64,000 nt of DNA from Brucella haematophila (GTDB taxonomy: Bacteria; Pseudomonadota; Alphaproteobacteria; Rhizobiales; Rhizobiaceae), in the NCBI RefSeq assembly GCF_005938105.1, contig NZ_VCPE01000009.1, positions 186,001 to 250,000 of the forward strand, in the 5' to 3' direction. The notes under the pieces are model-generated. The model saw nothing but the letters and a program-made list of their open reading frames with translations. It searched no databases and was not told where the DNA came from. The position numbers and the translations under genes are program-made. Positions 19,620 through 26,851 of this stretch are shown piece by piece; positions within the stretch are counted from its first letter, which is position 1, and the number at the start of each line of letters is the position of its first letter.

Positions 19620-20098
19620 CAGCTCAGGTGTTGAAAGCCGCGGCTTGCGCGTTCTGGCGCAGGGCGCGTATTGACGGGTTTACGCTGCCGTCTTCATTCC
19701 TTTTACATCGGTGATGGATGGCCTGCTTCGCTGCAAGGTGGAGCAGCTTCGCATTTTTAAATTCGCCTGAGCCGTATTTAAGGGCGAGCTACTGTGCCTC
19801 ACCCATGTGAAGGGATGCGTATAAAGCTCTGATATTATATAATGGATATAGTGGAACGAATCATTTCGCTAATATTCGAATCCGAAAGCGCATAGGCTTT
19901 TCGGAAAGAGTTTCAGCGTGAAACGCCATCGGGTTTCAATCGGCGTTCGGACAGTATAAGTAGGCCACGGTTTTTGAAAAACTGGTGGCATTCCGCCTTA
20001 TTGTCACTGTCTGCGTATCGTGCGGACCGCAAGTGGAATTTCAAAGCCTATACGGGTCGCTCGGTGAGCGGGCCGTTGCTGCTGGAAAGGGCAGGTGG
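19620..20098. other. Gene-free region upstream of the merR gene, with serial hairpins
   Basis: About 480 bp without a convincing ORF. The part at 19880-19960 contains three hairpins in succession: CCGAAAGC / GGCTTTTCGG, GTTTCA / TGAAAC, and CGCC / GGCG around 'atcgggtttcaat'. This could be a repetitive element or a structured leader. The AT-rich stretch 19830-19870 is a plausible promoter. Confidence 0.45.
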
Positions 20099-20638
20099 AT
20101 GGACAAGAGCCCTGATGCATTCAGGACGATCAGTGAAGTTGCGGAGGATCTCGATCTTCCCCAGCACGTGCTGCGTTTCTGGGAAACGCGCTTTACACAG
20201 ATCAAGCCTATGAAGCGTGGCGGCGGTCGCCGCTATTATCGTCCAATCGATGTCGAGCTGCTCAAGGGCATTCGCCATCTGCTCTACGATCAAGGCTATA
20301 CGATCAAGGGAGTGCAGCGTCTGCTGCGCGAGAACAATCCACAGTTCATCATTGCTCTTGGCAACGGCGATGTGCAGGCTATTGAAGTCATCACACGCCA
20401 GAAACAGGCTGCGGCTGACAAGCGTGCAGCGGAAGAAGCTGCCGACAATGAAATGGCCCTGCCAAGCGGCATCAAGGCACCGCAGCCCTCGCGCAAGCTG
20501 TTCGGCTTGTTGAAGGGCGAAGATGACGGCCCCATTGGTGCTGATGGCAAGCGCCCCTCCAAGGACAATCGCTCGCTTTTGCAGGAAGCGCTTTTTGATC
20601 TTCTGGAATGCAAGCGCTTGCTGGATCAGGTGCGCTGA
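20099..20638 (+). CDS. MerR-family transcriptional regulator
   Basis: The ATG at 20099 (site 'gcaggtgg') gives 179 residues. The N-terminal MerR helix-turn-helix and wing are clear: '[25 protein letters not shown]' and '[22 protein letters not shown]'. There is no cysteine-rich metal-binding tail; the C-terminal part is charged and ends '[16 protein letters not shown]'. So it is not an obvious metal sensor. In Rhizobiales this gene usually follows ihfA. The effector is unknown. Confidence 0.88.
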   Translation: MDKSPDAFRTISEVAEDLDLPQHVLRFWETRFTQIKPMKRGGGRRYYRPIDVELLKGIRHLLYDQGYTIKGVQRLLRENNPQFIIALGNGDVQAIEVITRQKQAAADKRAAEEAADNEMALPSGIKAPQPSRKLFGLLKGEDDGPIGADGKRPSKDNRSLLQEALFDLLECKRLLDQVR

Positions 20639-20653
20639 GCCAAGCAGAAAGTG

Positions 20654-20682
20654 AAAAGGGAGGCAGGAGCCTCCCTTTTTTT
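20654..20682. terminator. Terminator between merR and gdx (convergent)
   Basis: AAAAGGGAGGC-AGGA-GCCTCCCTTTTTTT; A and T arms on both sides suggest it serves both genes. Confidence 0.92.
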
Positions 20683-20686
20683 ATCG

Positions 20687-21004
20687 TCAACTGGACGAGA
20701 GTTTCAGTCCGATGATGCCCGCGAGGATGAGCATAACGCTTGCAACGCGGAAGAAACTTGCGGCTTCCCCAAGAATAAAGATGCCGACGACGAAAGCGCC
20801 GACTGCGCCGATACCAGTCCAGATCGCATAGGCCGTGCCAAGAGGCAGCGTGCGCATGGCGATTGAAAGCAGTAGAAAACTGCCGATCATTGTGACCAGT
20901 GTGATGATGCTGGGCGTCAGAAGCGAGAAGCCTTCCGACTTTTTCATGAAGAAAGCCCAGACGACCTCAAGGATGCCGGCGATAGCCAGATAGACCCATG
21001 CCAT
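20687..21004 (-). CDS. gdx: SMR-family guanidinium exporter (Gdx/SugE)
   Basis: A small multidrug resistance fold protein of 105 residues with four membrane helices. The start at 21004 gives '[19 protein letters not shown]' with the essential E13 and the 'LEVVWA' motif of the SugE/Gdx branch. '[22 protein letters not shown]' follows in helix 3. Gdx exports guanidinium in exchange for protons. The two ACGR-loop hairpins 217 bp upstream fit a guanidine-II riboswitch, which strongly supports guanidinium as substrate rather than quaternary ammonium drugs. The ribosome site is TGGAG, 9 bp before the ATG. Confidence 0.92.
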   Translation of the reverse strand: MAWVYLAIAGILEVVWAFFMKKSEGFSLLTPSIITLVTMIGSFLLLSIAMRTLPLGTAYAIWTGIGAVGAFVVGIFILGEAASFFRVASVMLILAGIIGLKLSSS

Positions 21005-21069
21005 TGTGAGTGCTCCATATTTGGAAATAGGTAAAATCAAAGACTTAGACTGTTTCGATGAATCAGTTT

Positions 21070-21207
21070 CTAAAGGTCAGATGTGGTTCGCTCTGCCGGT
21101 TGCGAGAACGTGAAGCGCGCGAAATCGCCAATGCTGGCCGAGTGGCCGCCAGTAAGTCTGGACCTGACGATGCGCTTGATGGCGAATTGTTCGATTGGCC
21201 GTGACAT
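21070..21207 (-). CDS. Small ORF (45 codons) between the riboswitch and gdx
   Basis: An ATG at 21207 is preceded by AGGAG with good spacing; that site lies 2-3 bases after the second riboswitch hairpin. It encodes a 45-residue basic peptide (begins '[14 protein letters not shown]', ends 'AERTTSDL') and stops 65 bp before gdx. I do not recognise the product. Its position suggests that guanidine controls its translation directly, with gdx affected by coupling or transcript stability. It could equally be a non-functional leader ORF. Confidence 0.5.
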   Translation of the reverse strand: MSRPIEQFAIKRIVRSRLTGGHSASIGDFARFTFSQPAERTTSDL

Positions 21208-21220
21208 AGGATACTCCTAT

Positions 21221-21263
21221 GGGGCCGTCCCCTATGCGAACACTGGCGCGGGTCGTCCCGCGC
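21221..21263 (-). promoter_or_regulatory. Guanidine-II (mini-ykkC) riboswitch
   Basis: On the minus strand, P1 is GCGCGGG-ACGA-CCCGCGC (7 bp), followed by a 13-nt linker and P2, GGGG-ACGG-CCCC. Two hairpins with ACGR tetraloops in tandem define the mini-ykkC / guanidine-II class, in which loop-loop pairing traps guanidinium and exposes the ribosome binding site. The AGGAG just after P2 fits such translational control. The downstream gdx gene agrees with the known regulon of this class. Confidence 0.9.
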
Positions 21264-21413
21264 GCCAACTAGATAAGCTTTCGTTTGTCTTGTGGCAAGG
21301 GGTGCATAAGGATATTTCTGCCAACATAAACTTGATCGCCACAGTCGTAGATTGGCGGTTATTTTCGGTTATCCTGCCATTCTTACTCACAGATTATGCC
21401 AGGAGATTGATCC

Positions 21414-22409
21414 ATGACTATCTCAAGACGTAATTTTATTGTTGCAGCATCTGCTGCCGGTGCGGGATTGGCGCTTTCGCCGCTGGACCTCGCCAGAGCG
21501 GCAGCCGAAACGGGCAGTTCCAACGTGCAAAAACCGTCCCAAGTCGAAAATCCGGGTTTCCACCGCTTTAAGCTCGGCGAATTTGAAATCACCACGCTGT
21601 CCGATGGACGCCGCGCAGGCGAGGACATTGAGAAAATCTATGGGTTTGAGCAGGATCCGAAGGAAGTGGCAGCGCTGCTTGAACAGAACATGCTGCCTGC
21701 TGGCCGGTTCGTGAACAGCTTTACACCTGTGCTGATCAATACCGGCAAGGACCTCGTGCTTTTCGACACTGGCATGGGTGCCGGGGCGCGCGCGAGTGGA
21801 CAGGGCAAGCTTATCAGTTCACTGGAGGCTTCGGGCTACAAGGCCTCGGATGTTTCGCTCGTGGTGCTGAGCCATTTCCACGCCGATCACATTGGCGGTC
21901 TCATGGAAGACGGCAAACCTGCTTTCACCAATGCTCGTTATGCAGCCGGACAGAAGGAGTTTGATTTCTGGACTGATCCTGCGCGGCTGGATAGCCCGAT
22001 GAAGAGCGGTGCCGAGCTTGTCGGCAAGAATGTGAAGCCGCTTGCCGAGAAAATAACCTTTCTGGAAGACAACAGCGAAGTTGTTTCAGGCATCAATGCT
22101 CTTGCAGCTTTCGGGCATACACCGGGCCATTTGATATTCCGCATCGAATCCGGCGGCAAGCAGCTGATGTTGATTTCCGACACCACCAATCATTTTATCA
22201 TCACCATGCAGCGGCCCGAGTGGCACGTGGCATTCGATGTGGACAAGGAGGCCGCCGTCGTGACGCGCAAACGCGTCTTGGACATGCTGGCGACCGAGCG
22301 TTTGCCTTTCATCGGATATCACCTGCCTTTTCCGGCGGTGGCTTATGTGGAGAAGGATGGCGCGGCATATCGCTATACGCCTGAAACCTACCAGTTGAGG
22401 GACACGTAA
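21414..22409 (+). CDS. MBL-fold metallo-hydrolase, Tat-exported
   Basis: A 331-residue metallo-beta-lactamase-fold protein. It starts with a twin-arginine signal 'SRRNFIVAASAAGAG' (about 4-18) and a cleavage-like 'ARAAAE' near 30. The metal site 'SHFHADHIGG' is complete (H154, H156, D158, H159), with later ligands in 'FGHTPGHL' and 'LISDTTNH'. The nearest characterised relatives are quorum-quenching lactonases and similar hydrolases; the substrate cannot be told. It faces an SDR gene, with only 6 bp between their 3' ends. Confidence 0.85.
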   Translation: MTISRRNFIVAASAAGAGLALSPLDLARAAAETGSSNVQKPSQVENPGFHRFKLGEFEITTLSDGRRAGEDIEKIYGFEQDPKEVAALLEQNMLPAGRFVNSFTPVLINTGKDLVLFDTGMGAGARASGQGKLISSLEASGYKASDVSLVVLSHFHADHIGGLMEDGKPAFTNARYAAGQKEFDFWTDPARLDSPMKSGAELVGKNVKPLAEKITFLEDNSEVVSGINALAAFGHTPGHLIFRIESGGKQLMLISDTTNHFIITMQRPEWHVAFDVDKEAAVVTRKRVLDMLATERLPFIGYHLPFPAVAYVEKDGAAYRYTPETYQLRDT

Positions 22410-22415
22410 TCGCGA

Positions 22416-23144
22416 TCAGCGTCCGCCCGCGACATCGATAAACGAGCCGGTCGTGTAGCCGGGGGCGTCGTTGAGCAACCAGTAGATGGCTTCAGCGACT
22501 TCTTCGGCTTTTCCGGCTCGCCCCATCGGGGTTCCGGCCCCCAATTGTACTGCCCGGTCGGGATTGCCGCCGCTGGCGTGGATTTCCGTTTCGATGAGAC
22601 CCGGGCGGACCGCATTGACCCGGATACCCTTGGGGCCAAGCTCACGAGAGAGGCCGATGGTCAAAGTGTCGAGCGCGCCCTTGGCGCCCGCATAGTCGAC
22701 ATATTCGAACGGTGATCCGAGCTTTGCCGCCATCGAGGAAACGATCACGATGGAACCGCCTGGCTGAAGGCGGCGCGCCGCTTCGCGTGCGCAGAGATAA
22801 GTGCCGTAAACATTGACATCGAACATGGTGCGCAGGCGTTCCGCGCTCATGTCGGCAAGCGGCATGGTCTGCGCGACGATGCCTGCATTGAGCACGACGC
22901 CGTGCAGTGCGCCGAACGCCTGCTCTGCGCGATTATAAATGGAAAGCACGTCCTCTTCGCGTGAAATATCGCCTTGCAGGGCGATGGCCTCAGCGCCCGC
23001 ACGTTTCAAGCTGTCGGTGGTTTCCGCTGCGGCTGCAGCGTTTCCTGCATAATTGAGGGCGATCGACCAACCGTCTGCTGCACAGCGCAACGCCGTTGCC
23101 TTGCCAATGCCACGGCTGCCGCCGGTAATCAGAACGTTTTTCAA
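22416..23144 (-). CDS. SDR-family oxidoreductase
   Basis: A short-chain dehydrogenase/reductase of 242 residues. TTG at 23144 is preferred because GGAGGAG lies 7 bp upstream and the product then begins 'MKNVLITGGSRGIG'. An upstream in-frame ATG at 23162 would place the ribosome site inside the gene. The cofactor motif 'TGGSRGIG' (about 7-14), 'NAG' (86-88), and the catalytic S137, Y151 and K155 ('YAGAK') are present. It resembles glucose 1-dehydrogenase/FabG-like proteins, probably NADP-dependent judging by the residues after the glycine motif. Substrate unknown. Confidence 0.88.
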   Translation of the reverse strand: MKNVLITGGSRGIGKATALRCAADGWSIALNYAGNAAAAAETTDSLKRAGAEAIALQGDISREEDVLSIYNRAEQAFGALHGVVLNAGIVAQTMPLADMSAERLRTMFDVNVYGTYLCAREAARRLQPGGSIVIVSSMAAKLGSPFEYVDYAGAKGALDTLTIGLSRELGPKGIRVNAVRPGLIETEIHASGGNPDRAVQLGAGTPMGRAGKAEEVAEAIYWLLNDAPGYTTGSFIDVAGGR

Positions 23145-23243
23145 GCTTGAACTCCTCCGCATGTTTCACGGTGGAGTTAAAACATTTTGACGCTCCCCGC
23201 AAAGCGGAGATTGTGAAAGGAAAACAATAAAGGGGAAGGGAAA

Positions 23244-23320
<77 letters not shown>

Positions 23321-23484
23321 AGCCGGGGAAAGCCTTAGAATATAAAGGATTACCTCGCAAGCTGTAAAAACTTCAAAACGGAACAAAATGCACACAGATG
23401 CACGGCGTGGAACAGTTCGGCACCAAAAGCCCGACGGATTTTCCCGTTCTGTTCTCCCGTCATCAGCATCATTCAACCTAGCAA

Positions 23485-23563
23485 TTCACCCCCAGATGGC
23501 GGTTCGGGTGGGGATATGAATATCAGTGGTGGCGCTGGCGGCTTAGTGGTTGTGGCGTGGTGA
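23485..23563 (+). pseudogene. 3' remnant of a phage tail-fibre-like gene
   Basis: The last 26 codons before a TGA at 23561 read 'SPPDGGSGGDMNISGGAGG' then 'LVVVAW'. Glycine-rich ends closing in hydrophobic residues are typical of phage tail fibre or collar proteins. The frame continues upstream with no start and no similarity, so the rest of the gene seems lost. The following phage-like ORF starts 1 bp after this stop, as in phage tail operons. The call rests on pattern alone. Confidence 0.4.
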
Positions 23564-23564
23564 T

Positions 23565-23983
23565 ATGGTAAACAGATATGCGCGAATTGATTCTGGTGTC
23601 GTAGCCGAAGTTGTTGAATTACCGAGCGGCATCAAACCAGCAGACGCCTTTCATGCTTCCATTGCATCACAGTTTAGGACCTGTTCTTCCGAGGTGATGG
23701 GCGGTTGGCTTTTTGATGGTGAAAACTATTCACCACCAGAAGTCATTGAGATTGTCCCGGTCACTATTCTACCAGCTGTCACGCTATCGGAGCGAATGAC
23801 CGTCGAAGAGGCCAGTCAGGTTGAGACAATCATGGCTACGCAGCTCTTTCGAACGCGCCAGATTTTCCTGACAGTAAACATGTTCCGGTCTGATCATGAG
23901 CTTTGGCCGCTGCTCGTTCTGGTGGGGCGGATTTGTTTTGTAAGGCGAGGGCAAACGAACTGCTTTCTGTACAAACATTGTGA
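23565..23983 (+). pseudogene. Frameshifted phage-associated tail gene
   Basis: The frame from ATG 23565 encodes 'VNRYARIDSGVVAEVVELP', 'GGWLFDGENYSPP' and 'ERMTVEEASQVETIMATQ', followed by 'FRTRQIF'. This layout is common in small rhizobial phage proteins encoded near tail fibres. After 'DHELWPLL' (about 23912) similarity is lost, but the frame one base earlier resumes with 'GGADLF' and 'ARANELLS' and stops at 23983, the expected ending. A single-base deletion (or 2-base insertion) near 23912-23927 explains this. The unshifted frame runs on to 24011. Confidence 0.6.
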
Positions 23984-24078
23984 GTTTTTGCAGATCATCA
24001 GATGCGAATAGATGCCAACTCGCTTGCAAAGCAAGTAGAAATCGGTCTATTCGCATTGATGATTGCATTGGGGGCTAG

Positions 24079-25170
24079 ATGCGGAATTCTGACGAGCTGA
24101 TGGCAGTCACGGCCTTAAGGTTTCTTGCGGCATTTTATGTATTCATTTTTCACATACATATCCGATGGCCGTTGGCAGTAGCAGGGCAAACTTTTGACCG
24201 GTTGCTCTCGCAAGGAGCGGTTGGGATGAGTTTGTTTTTCATCCTCTCTGGGTTTGTTCTCGCAATCTCACTAACTAGGTCACCAAGAAGCTTCGGAAGT
24301 TATTTCAAAAGTAGAATATTTCGTATTTACCCGGTGTATTTCTTCGCCGCGCTCGCAACTATTCCATGGCTGTTCGGCTCTGAGAAACCGAACGTCTTGC
24401 TAGGTGCGCTCTTGATAACAACGAATATTCTGATGATACAAGCTTGGTTTCCGTCTACGTTCCATTTTTGGAATAACGGAGCTAGTTGGTCTATTTCAGT
24501 TGAATTTTTCTTTTACGCAGTATTGCCACTCGTCATATTACTAACGGTAGATTTAAGTAACCGACGTTTATTCCATATAACTGTAATCTCTGTGTTGGCA
24601 TCTGCGGTGGTAGGATTGGCGTATGTTGCGTTCCCTCCGACTGTTCCATTAATTGTGTTCTATTCAGCGCCAGTATATAGGTTGCCTGAATTTTTGGTCG
24701 GGGTGACGAGTGGGCTTATGTTCGCTAATAACGTCAGGATACGTTCACCTAAATTCGTGCTGGTTGTCGCGTTGATAGTTCTCGCCTTGGCATTATCTTT
24801 TCCACAACTCACAGGGACTAGCTATATAACCGCGCACTATATAGCAGTTCCTTCTATCGCTATTACTATTTTTGCGTCGGCCTGTATTGGCTCGGTCCCT
24901 GGACCAATATTCCGACCGATTGTGTGGATGGGGCGCATCAGCTATTCGTTTTATGCATTTCAGTCGCTGACCATTTACACGCTTATATCATTGCGTACTC
25001 AACTGGCCGAGTTTTCTCCAATATTTAAAAACAACTGGGGCATATTTGTGCTGGCCTTTGCAACGACCACTATTCTGGCCGCAATTAGCCACAACTTGTT
25101 GGAAGTAAAATTCCGAGATATTCTGGAGCTCCGATTTAATAAGACAGCGACGCCAAAAAAAGCCTATTGA
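24079..25170 (+). CDS. acyltransferase family 3 (OafA/YrhL-like)
   Basis: An integral membrane acyltransferase of 363 residues with about ten hydrophobic segments. The catalytic His region is 'LRFLAAFYVFIFHIHIRW' near residue 12, and 'SRIFRIYPVYF' (about 78-88) is the R-x-x-R-I-x-P motif of this family. Such proteins O-acetylate or otherwise acylate surface sugars. The gene is visibly richer in A/T than its neighbours and uses many codons rare nearby, suggesting transfer. It follows phage tail remnants, so it may be a lysogenic-conversion gene altering O-antigen or exopolysaccharide. Confidence 0.85.
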   Translation: MRNSDELMAVTALRFLAAFYVFIFHIHIRWPLAVAGQTFDRLLSQGAVGMSLFFILSGFVLAISLTRSPRSFGSYFKSRIFRIYPVYFFAALATIPWLFGSEKPNVLLGALLITTNILMIQAWFPSTFHFWNNGASWSISVEFFFYAVLPLVILLTVDLSNRRLFHITVISVLASAVVGLAYVAFPPTVPLIVFYSAPVYRLPEFLVGVTSGLMFANNVRIRSPKFVLVVALIVLALALSFPQLTGTSYITAHYIAVPSIAITIFASACIGSVPGPIFRPIVWMGRISYSFYAFQSLTIYTLISLRTQLAEFSPIFKNNWGIFVLAFATTTILAAISHNLLEVKFRDILELRFNKTATPKKAY

Positions 25171-25232
25171 TTACTATTGGTCAGAATAAATCAGCATTGT
25201 AATTCAGGCCCACAATCCATCAACATCTAGAC

Positions 25233-25260
25233 GCCGCCCTTGAGGCGGTTTTTCTTTGCC
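25233..25260 (+). terminator. Terminator after the acyltransferase gene (copy 1 of a direct repeat)
   Basis: CCGCC-CTTGA-GGCGG hairpin followed by TTTTTC and 'tttgcc'. It is almost the same as the element at 26418-26447, on the same strand. The remaining gap to 25419 contains a fragment of an open frame with a hydrophobic run ('LIYWITIILIAGCVLPP') but no start signal. Confidence 0.75.
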
Positions 25261-25419
25261 AGTGTCAACCGAAACGGAAACAGAGCCTAACATAGCGAAA
25301 CTGTCGGATAGAAAGCGGCTCAATTCTCGACACGCTGATTTACTGGATTACGATCATCCTGATAGCAGGCTGTGTGCTTCCACCTATGATGCATGACCCA
25401 GAAAATGGATCAATCGCGG

Positions 25420-26337
25420 CTAGGCGGTTATTACGGAATGCTGTTTGGGTTTTCTCAAAATAGCGGTGAATTCATTTGAGCCCAGTGCGGTCTCGTGAAC
25501 TTCCTCGGCAACCAGACCAATATAGTTCAATTTGCATAGACGGGTGATCATCTCTCGAAAAGTTGTGGGCGTAAACTGCCATGCGTGCACGTCGATATAT
25601 CCACCCTTGCCTCCCTCCCAAGCTTGGACGGCAAGTTTGATACGCGATAGAACGGCATTTTCGTACGTGTCATCGAAGCTGTTGCCTTCCCAATGACGGG
25701 GAGGGTCATTGTGCGTGGTCAAGGCAAAGTGTTCGATGGCGCTCGTCAATGAGTGAACTTTTCTGCCTTCGATGTGAGCGGCAACGACTTCGGCGATACT
25801 TGAAACCTCAATCCCCGCATCGAAGCAGTATCGCTTGTCTGGAATGATGAGGAAGTACGCGCCGCCTTCATTAAGAAGATTAGCGACATCGTTCAGATGC
25901 CGTATAAAGTCCGGTTGATGCTCAATGCAGTGAGAACTCAGTACCGCGTCAAATTTGCGATCAACAATGGAAAGGTCGCCGTTAGGTGATACGAAATCGA
26001 TGTGAGGCGCGTGTTTGATATCATAGCCGATTTCATTCGCACGCTTGATCAGGTCTGCCCGCGTCAGCACATCAAAGTATGATACGTTTTCTCCTATAAG
26101 AACCGGATTGCAAAATGGACCAATCTCTAAGGCGCTTACCGCTTCACTGGCCAGCATCGCTATGCCGCTTCGTGTGGATGCGTTCGCCAAATAGAGACGC
26201 CCCTCTTGGCGCCCGAAGCATTGATAATGGGTAACAGGATCAACGCCAGCTTGCGCTACGTCCGGGTTGAGGCGCAAATAAAGATCAGGATCGAAATCAA
26301 ATGGTAAGCTGTCCGTCATTCCACCGATACCTTGCAT
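25420..26337 (-). CDS. class I SAM methyltransferase-like protein with an N-terminal 'NPDV/EGR' motif
   Basis: A 305-residue protein. The N-terminus 'FDPDLYLRLNPDVAQAG' and 'HYQCFGRQEGRL' (about 14-48) is a small domain found in front of many rhizobial glycosyltransferases. A Methyltransf_11-type core follows, with 'ALEIGPFCNP' (glycine motif replaced by IGPF), 'FDAVLSSHCIEH' (motif around 134-145) and 'LLNEGGAYFLIIPDKRYCFD'. It probably modifies a sugar or a surface polymer. The ATG at 26337 follows GGAG. The gene lies between two nearly identical terminator-like elements. Confidence 0.75.
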   Translation of the reverse strand: MQGIGGMTDSLPFDFDPDLYLRLNPDVAQAGVDPVTHYQCFGRQEGRLYLANASTRSGIAMLASEAVSALEIGPFCNPVLIGENVSYFDVLTRADLIKRANEIGYDIKHAPHIDFVSPNGDLSIVDRKFDAVLSSHCIEHQPDFIRHLNDVANLLNEGGAYFLIIPDKRYCFDAGIEVSSIAEVVAAHIEGRKVHSLTSAIEHFALTTHNDPPRHWEGNSFDDTYENAVLSRIKLAVQAWEGGKGGYIDVHAWQFTPTTFREMITRLCKLNYIGLVAEEVHETALGSNEFTAILRKPKQHSVITA

Positions 26338-26417
26338 CCATATCTCCGCTAGTGCAGCCGATGGCGGCTTAGATTTTATAAGTTAAGCCAACATAAAACA
26401 TGGTGCAAATCTAAACA

Positions 26418-26447
26418 GCCGCCCACTGAGGCGGATTTTTCTTTGCC
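26418..26447 (+). terminator. Terminator-like element (copy 2 of the direct repeat)
   Basis: CCGCC-CACTGA-GGCGG followed by ATTTTTC and 'tttgcc', matching 25233-25260. No plus-strand gene precedes it, so it looks like a leftover from rearranged phage or island DNA. Confidence 0.65.
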
Positions 26448-26480
26448 GAAAGAGAACTCATGAAACTCGTTCCCGTTATC

Positions 26481-26843
26481 TCACCGTCCCGTGGGGGGCG
26501 TAGAGAACAAGGCATATTGGGATAGGCCCCGGCAAAGTCTGGACAGTCTGCAGGTGCCCGCCAGAGCCACGCATGCGCCGGTGATATCCCAGCGATCTGG
26601 CTTTGCACCTTCGGCCACCCATATCCACACAATGGATGCGACAATATAAATGCCGCCATAGGCCGCATAGGCGCGGCCTGCCGTGTCGCTCTCGATCAGC
26701 GTCAGGAAATAGGCGAAGAGCGCCAGCGACGCCATGCCGGGAATGAGCCAGAGCGGTGATTTGTCGAGTTTCAGCCAGGCCCAGAAAGCAAAACAACCGG
26801 CGATTTCGCATATAGCAGCGGCAGCGTAGATGATGGACTGCAA
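26481..26843 (-). CDS. YnfA-family membrane protein with a disrupted C-terminus
   Basis: A UPF0060/YnfA small membrane protein, normally about 108 residues with four helices. A TTG start (GGAG upstream, overlapping the previous gene's end) gives '[26 protein letters not shown]', written here as its first segments '[14 protein letters not shown]' and 'FAFWAWLK'. Helices 2 and 3 ('[15 protein letters not shown]', '[23 protein letters not shown]') are intact. After '[10 protein letters not shown]' the family end is lost and the frame continues to 120 residues. Removing 38 bp (26512-26549) restores 'LVLYAPHG', the expected ending. Confidence 0.8.
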   Translation of the reverse strand: MQSIIYAAAAICEIAGCFAFWAWLKLDKSPLWLIPGMASLALFAYFLTLIESDTAGRAYAAYGGIYIVASIVWIWVAEGAKPDRWDITGACVALAGTCRLSRLCRGLSQYALFSTPPTGR

Positions 26844-26851
26844 GATGGCTC

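Noticed and set aside
25285-25412. A small membrane protein gene with the run 'LIYWITIILIAGCVLPP'
   Set aside because: No start codon or ribosome site is in place, and the frame ends inside the methyltransferase gene. It may be a remnant of phage DNA but cannot be supported.
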